Positions 7,694 to 9,218 of a DNA stretch of 9,218 nt are shown here, piece after piece. The notes below the pieces were generated by a model that was not told the DNA's origin, did no database searches, and saw only the letters and a program-made list of their open reading frames with translations. The stretch's first letter is position 1. The number at the start of each line of letters is the position of its first letter. The stretch spans positions 1 through 9,218 of the forward strand of contig CADBUT010000001.1 of the NCBI GenBank assembly GCA_902797925.1, in the 5' to 3' direction. Source of the stretch: an uncultured Spirochaetaceae bacterium. GTDB taxonomy: Bacteria; Spirochaetota; Spirochaetia; Treponematales; Treponemataceae. Both the position numbers and the translations under genes were made by a program.

Positions 7694-8656
7694 ATGAAAA
7701 TGAATCAACTGCGTGAATATGATAGTTATGACAGAAGAAAAAAACAAAAATTCTTGTGGACTTGTATCATTATAATTGTTTTGGCAGTTGCATTCGCTGC
7801 AGGTGTGTCGATGAGAACACTTGCAAAACATAAAGAAATTTCAAAAGAACTGTCATTAGAAAACCTTGAGAATTTGTGGAATTCTGAAGATTACGAGGGC
7901 GTTTATGCTCAGGCAGACCGTATGCTTGAAGAAAAGCCTATGCAGCAGTCAGTTCTTGTTTATAAAGGTTATTCTGCATTTTATCTTGCTGTTTCGCAGA
8001 CAGACACATCTGCTGCACTTGCCTATATCGAGGACGCAATAAACGCGCTGCGGCTTGCATTAATTTCAAATTATTCAAAATCAAAACCTCAGATTGAGTA
8101 TATGCTTGCAAGGGCATATTACCAGAAAGATGTTTTTGCTGCATATAACTGCTATGCGGATCTTGCCATAAAGTATTTTACACTGGCTAAAAATGACGGC
8201 TATGTCTCGAATGATATTCCCGAATATTTAGGACTTTCTTATGCTGCGCTGAATATGACTGAAGAAAGCATAAGCGCTTTTACAGAAGCGCTCGGTATCC
8301 ATGAATCAGAAAAGCTTCTTCACGCAATCGGCGAGCAATATTACAAGTCAGAAGACTATTCAAAGGCAAAACAATACCTTTTTCGTGTTGTAAGTGAGTC
8401 TAATGATGACATTTTGGTGTTGAAAAGTCGCAACATTCTGGGTAAAATATATCTCGAAGAAAATAATCTTTTTGATGCAAAAAGAGAATTTGATGCTATT
8501 TTAGCTAAAGATGCAAATTATGCCGATGCCTATTATGGGCTTGGGATAATATATGAAAAACAAGGTGATTCGACAAAAGCGCGTTCAGAATGGCGTAAAG
8601 CTCTGCGGGTGCAGGTAAATCATCCTGGTGCACTTCAAAAATTGAATAACGGTTAG
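7694..8656 (+). CDS. Membrane-anchored TPR-repeat protein upstream of mreB
   Basis: The protein has 320 residues. A basic N-terminus (RRKKQK at 14-19) and a hydrophobic segment at about 20-39 suggest a single N-terminal membrane anchor, with the rest probably in the periplasm by analogy with such proteins. Tetratricopeptide-type helix pairs follow, clearest at about 175-203, 207-235, 243-272 and 277-308 (for example AYYGLGIIYEKQGDSTKA), with degenerate ones at about 56-125. TPRs are protein-binding scaffolds, and no catalytic motif is visible. Lying 8 nt upstream of mreB, it may be a scaffold in cell-wall elongation; treponemes carry a similar gene in this place as I remember it. An in-frame stop at 7688-7690 rules out an earlier start. 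ATG 7694 or ATG 7700 may be used, with GGGGTGG at 7674-7680 upstream. Confidence 0.85.
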   Translation: MKMNQLREYDSYDRRKKQKFLWTCIIIIVLAVAFAAGVSMRTLAKHKEISKELSLENLENLWNSEDYEGVYAQADRMLEEKPMQQSVLVYKGYSAFYLAVSQTDTSAALAYIEDAINALRLALISNYSKSKPQIEYMLARAYYQKDVFAAYNCYADLAIKYFTLAKNDGYVSNDIPEYLGLSYAALNMTEESISAFTEALGIHESEKLLHAIGEQYYKSEDYSKAKQYLFRVVSESNDDILVLKSRNILGKIYLEENNLFDAKREFDAILAKDANYADAYYGLGIIYEKQGDSTKARSEWRKALRVQVNHPGALQKLNNG

Positions 8657-8662
8657 GGGGGG
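8655..8662 (+). promoter_or_regulatory. mreB ribosome-binding site made of a G7 tract
   Basis: AGGGGGGG overlaps the TPR gene stop codon (TAG 8654-8656) and ends 2 nt before the mreB ATG at 8665. An AGG core at several registers could serve as the Shine-Dalgarno sequence. The seven-G homopolymer is prone to slippage, which would change its length and spacing. Confidence 0.6.
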
Positions 8663-8664
8663 TT

Positions 8665-9218
8665 ATGAGCTTAATTGATAAGTTTACAACAGATATAGGA
8701 ATTGATTTGGGAACATGTAACACGCTTGTTTATGTTCGTGGAAAAGGTATTGTAATAAACGAACCTTCTGTTGTTGCTGTAGAATGTGGAACAAAACGTG
8801 TAGTAGCTGTAGGTTCTGCCGCAAAACAAATGCTGTGGAAAACTCCGGATAATATCACTGCGAAACGCCCCCTTAAAGACGGTGTTATTGCTGACATGGA
8901 TTTGACTGAAAAGATGATTAAGTTCTTCATTCAGAAAGTCATTCCGCGCTATAAGCTTACAAGAACAAGAATGAAAATCGGTATTCCTTCTTGTATTACA
9001 GAAGTTGAGCGCCGCGCCGTTATGGAAGCAGCTGTTCACGCCGGTGCAAGGGAAGTAAACGTAATTCAGGAATCTCTTGCTGCTGCTATCGGTGCAGAAA
9101 TCCCGATTCACGAGCCGGCAGGCCACATGGTCTGTGACATCGGCGGCGGTACAACTGAAATTTCAGTTATTTCTTTGAGCGGCATGGTAGTTACAAGAGC
9201 CATCCGTCTTGGCGGCGA
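8665..9218 (+). CDS. mreB: Rod shape-determining actin homologue MreB, 5' part
   Basis: Cytoplasmic actin-like ATPase that forms membrane-bound filaments guiding peptidoglycan synthesis by the elongasome. The first 184 residues are visible, about half of a usual 340-350 residue MreB; the gene runs off the window. Phosphate-1 motif DLGTCNT is at 14-20. The segment around 133-145, VIQESLAAAIGAE, corresponds to the IEEPMAAAIGA region of E. coli MreB and keeps the likely catalytic Glu (E136), with Ser replacing Pro. Phosphate-2 motif DIGGGTTEISVI is at 158-169. Residues 2-10 (SLIDKFTTD) form a short N-terminal extension before the first actin strand. mreC, mreD, pbp2 and rodA would be expected downstream by treponemal gene order. 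The distinction from MreB-like paralogues (Mbl) rests on context. Confidence 0.96.
   Translation, partial: MSLIDKFTTDIGIDLGTCNTLVYVRGKGIVINEPSVVAVECGTKRVVAVGSAAKQMLWKTPDNITAKRPLKDGVIADMDLTEKMIKFFIQKVIPRYKLTRTRMKIGIPSCITEVERRAVMEAAVHAGAREVNVIQESLAAAIGAEIPIHEPAGHMVCDIGGGTTEISVISLSGMVVTRAIRLGG

Overview
The window looks like a housekeeping stretch of a spirochaete chromosome, most likely a Treponema with moderate GC content (for example a gut or rumen species). The evidence is the gene order mltG - dnaG - rpoD - zinc-ribbon coiled-coil gene - TPR gene - mreB, which matches my memory of the treponemal arrangement. Protein-level identity supports the same view. No database search was possible, so the genus is an inference. 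All genes lie on the + strand, and there are no phage, IS, CRISPR or toxin-antitoxin signatures.

Layout: positions 1-1377 hold the 3' part of a glycogen synthase gene (glgA), whose start lies outside the window. Next come mltG (1390-2547), dnaG (2547-4382), rpoD (4379-6172) and a COG1579-type zinc-ribbon coiled-coil gene (6194-7066). These are so tightly packed (12-nt gap, TAATG overlap, ATGA overlap, 21-nt gap) that they look like one transcription unit. This is a variant of the classic macromolecular-synthesis operon in which a cell-wall lytic transglycosylase gene, not rpsU, precedes dnaG.

Positions 7067-7170 carry a hairpin and a promoter. They are followed by rnpB (about 7171-7546), the RNA subunit of RNase P, ending at a run of eight T. 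Its fold can be followed by eye: P1, P2, P3, P4, P8, P9, P13, P15, P18. Two departures from the E. coli RNA stand out: helix P12 is essentially missing, and an extra 11-bp hairpin sits in the P2-P4 junction where helix P19 occurs in some bacteria.

Positions 7547-7693 form a leader region with a candidate promoter, a 21-bp-spaced direct repeat TGCCGAG around its -10 box, and a strong 13-bp hairpin. This precedes a membrane-anchored TPR protein gene (7694-8656) and the start of mreB (8665 to the window end), which probably begins the cell-shape (mre/rod) cluster. The mreB ribosome-binding site is a run of seven G.

Together the genes cover carbon storage, peptidoglycan strand termination, replication priming, housekeeping transcription, tRNA 5' processing and rod/helical cell shape. 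I see no wholly new system. The points most worth checking are the rnpB structure and the regulatory DNA flanking it.
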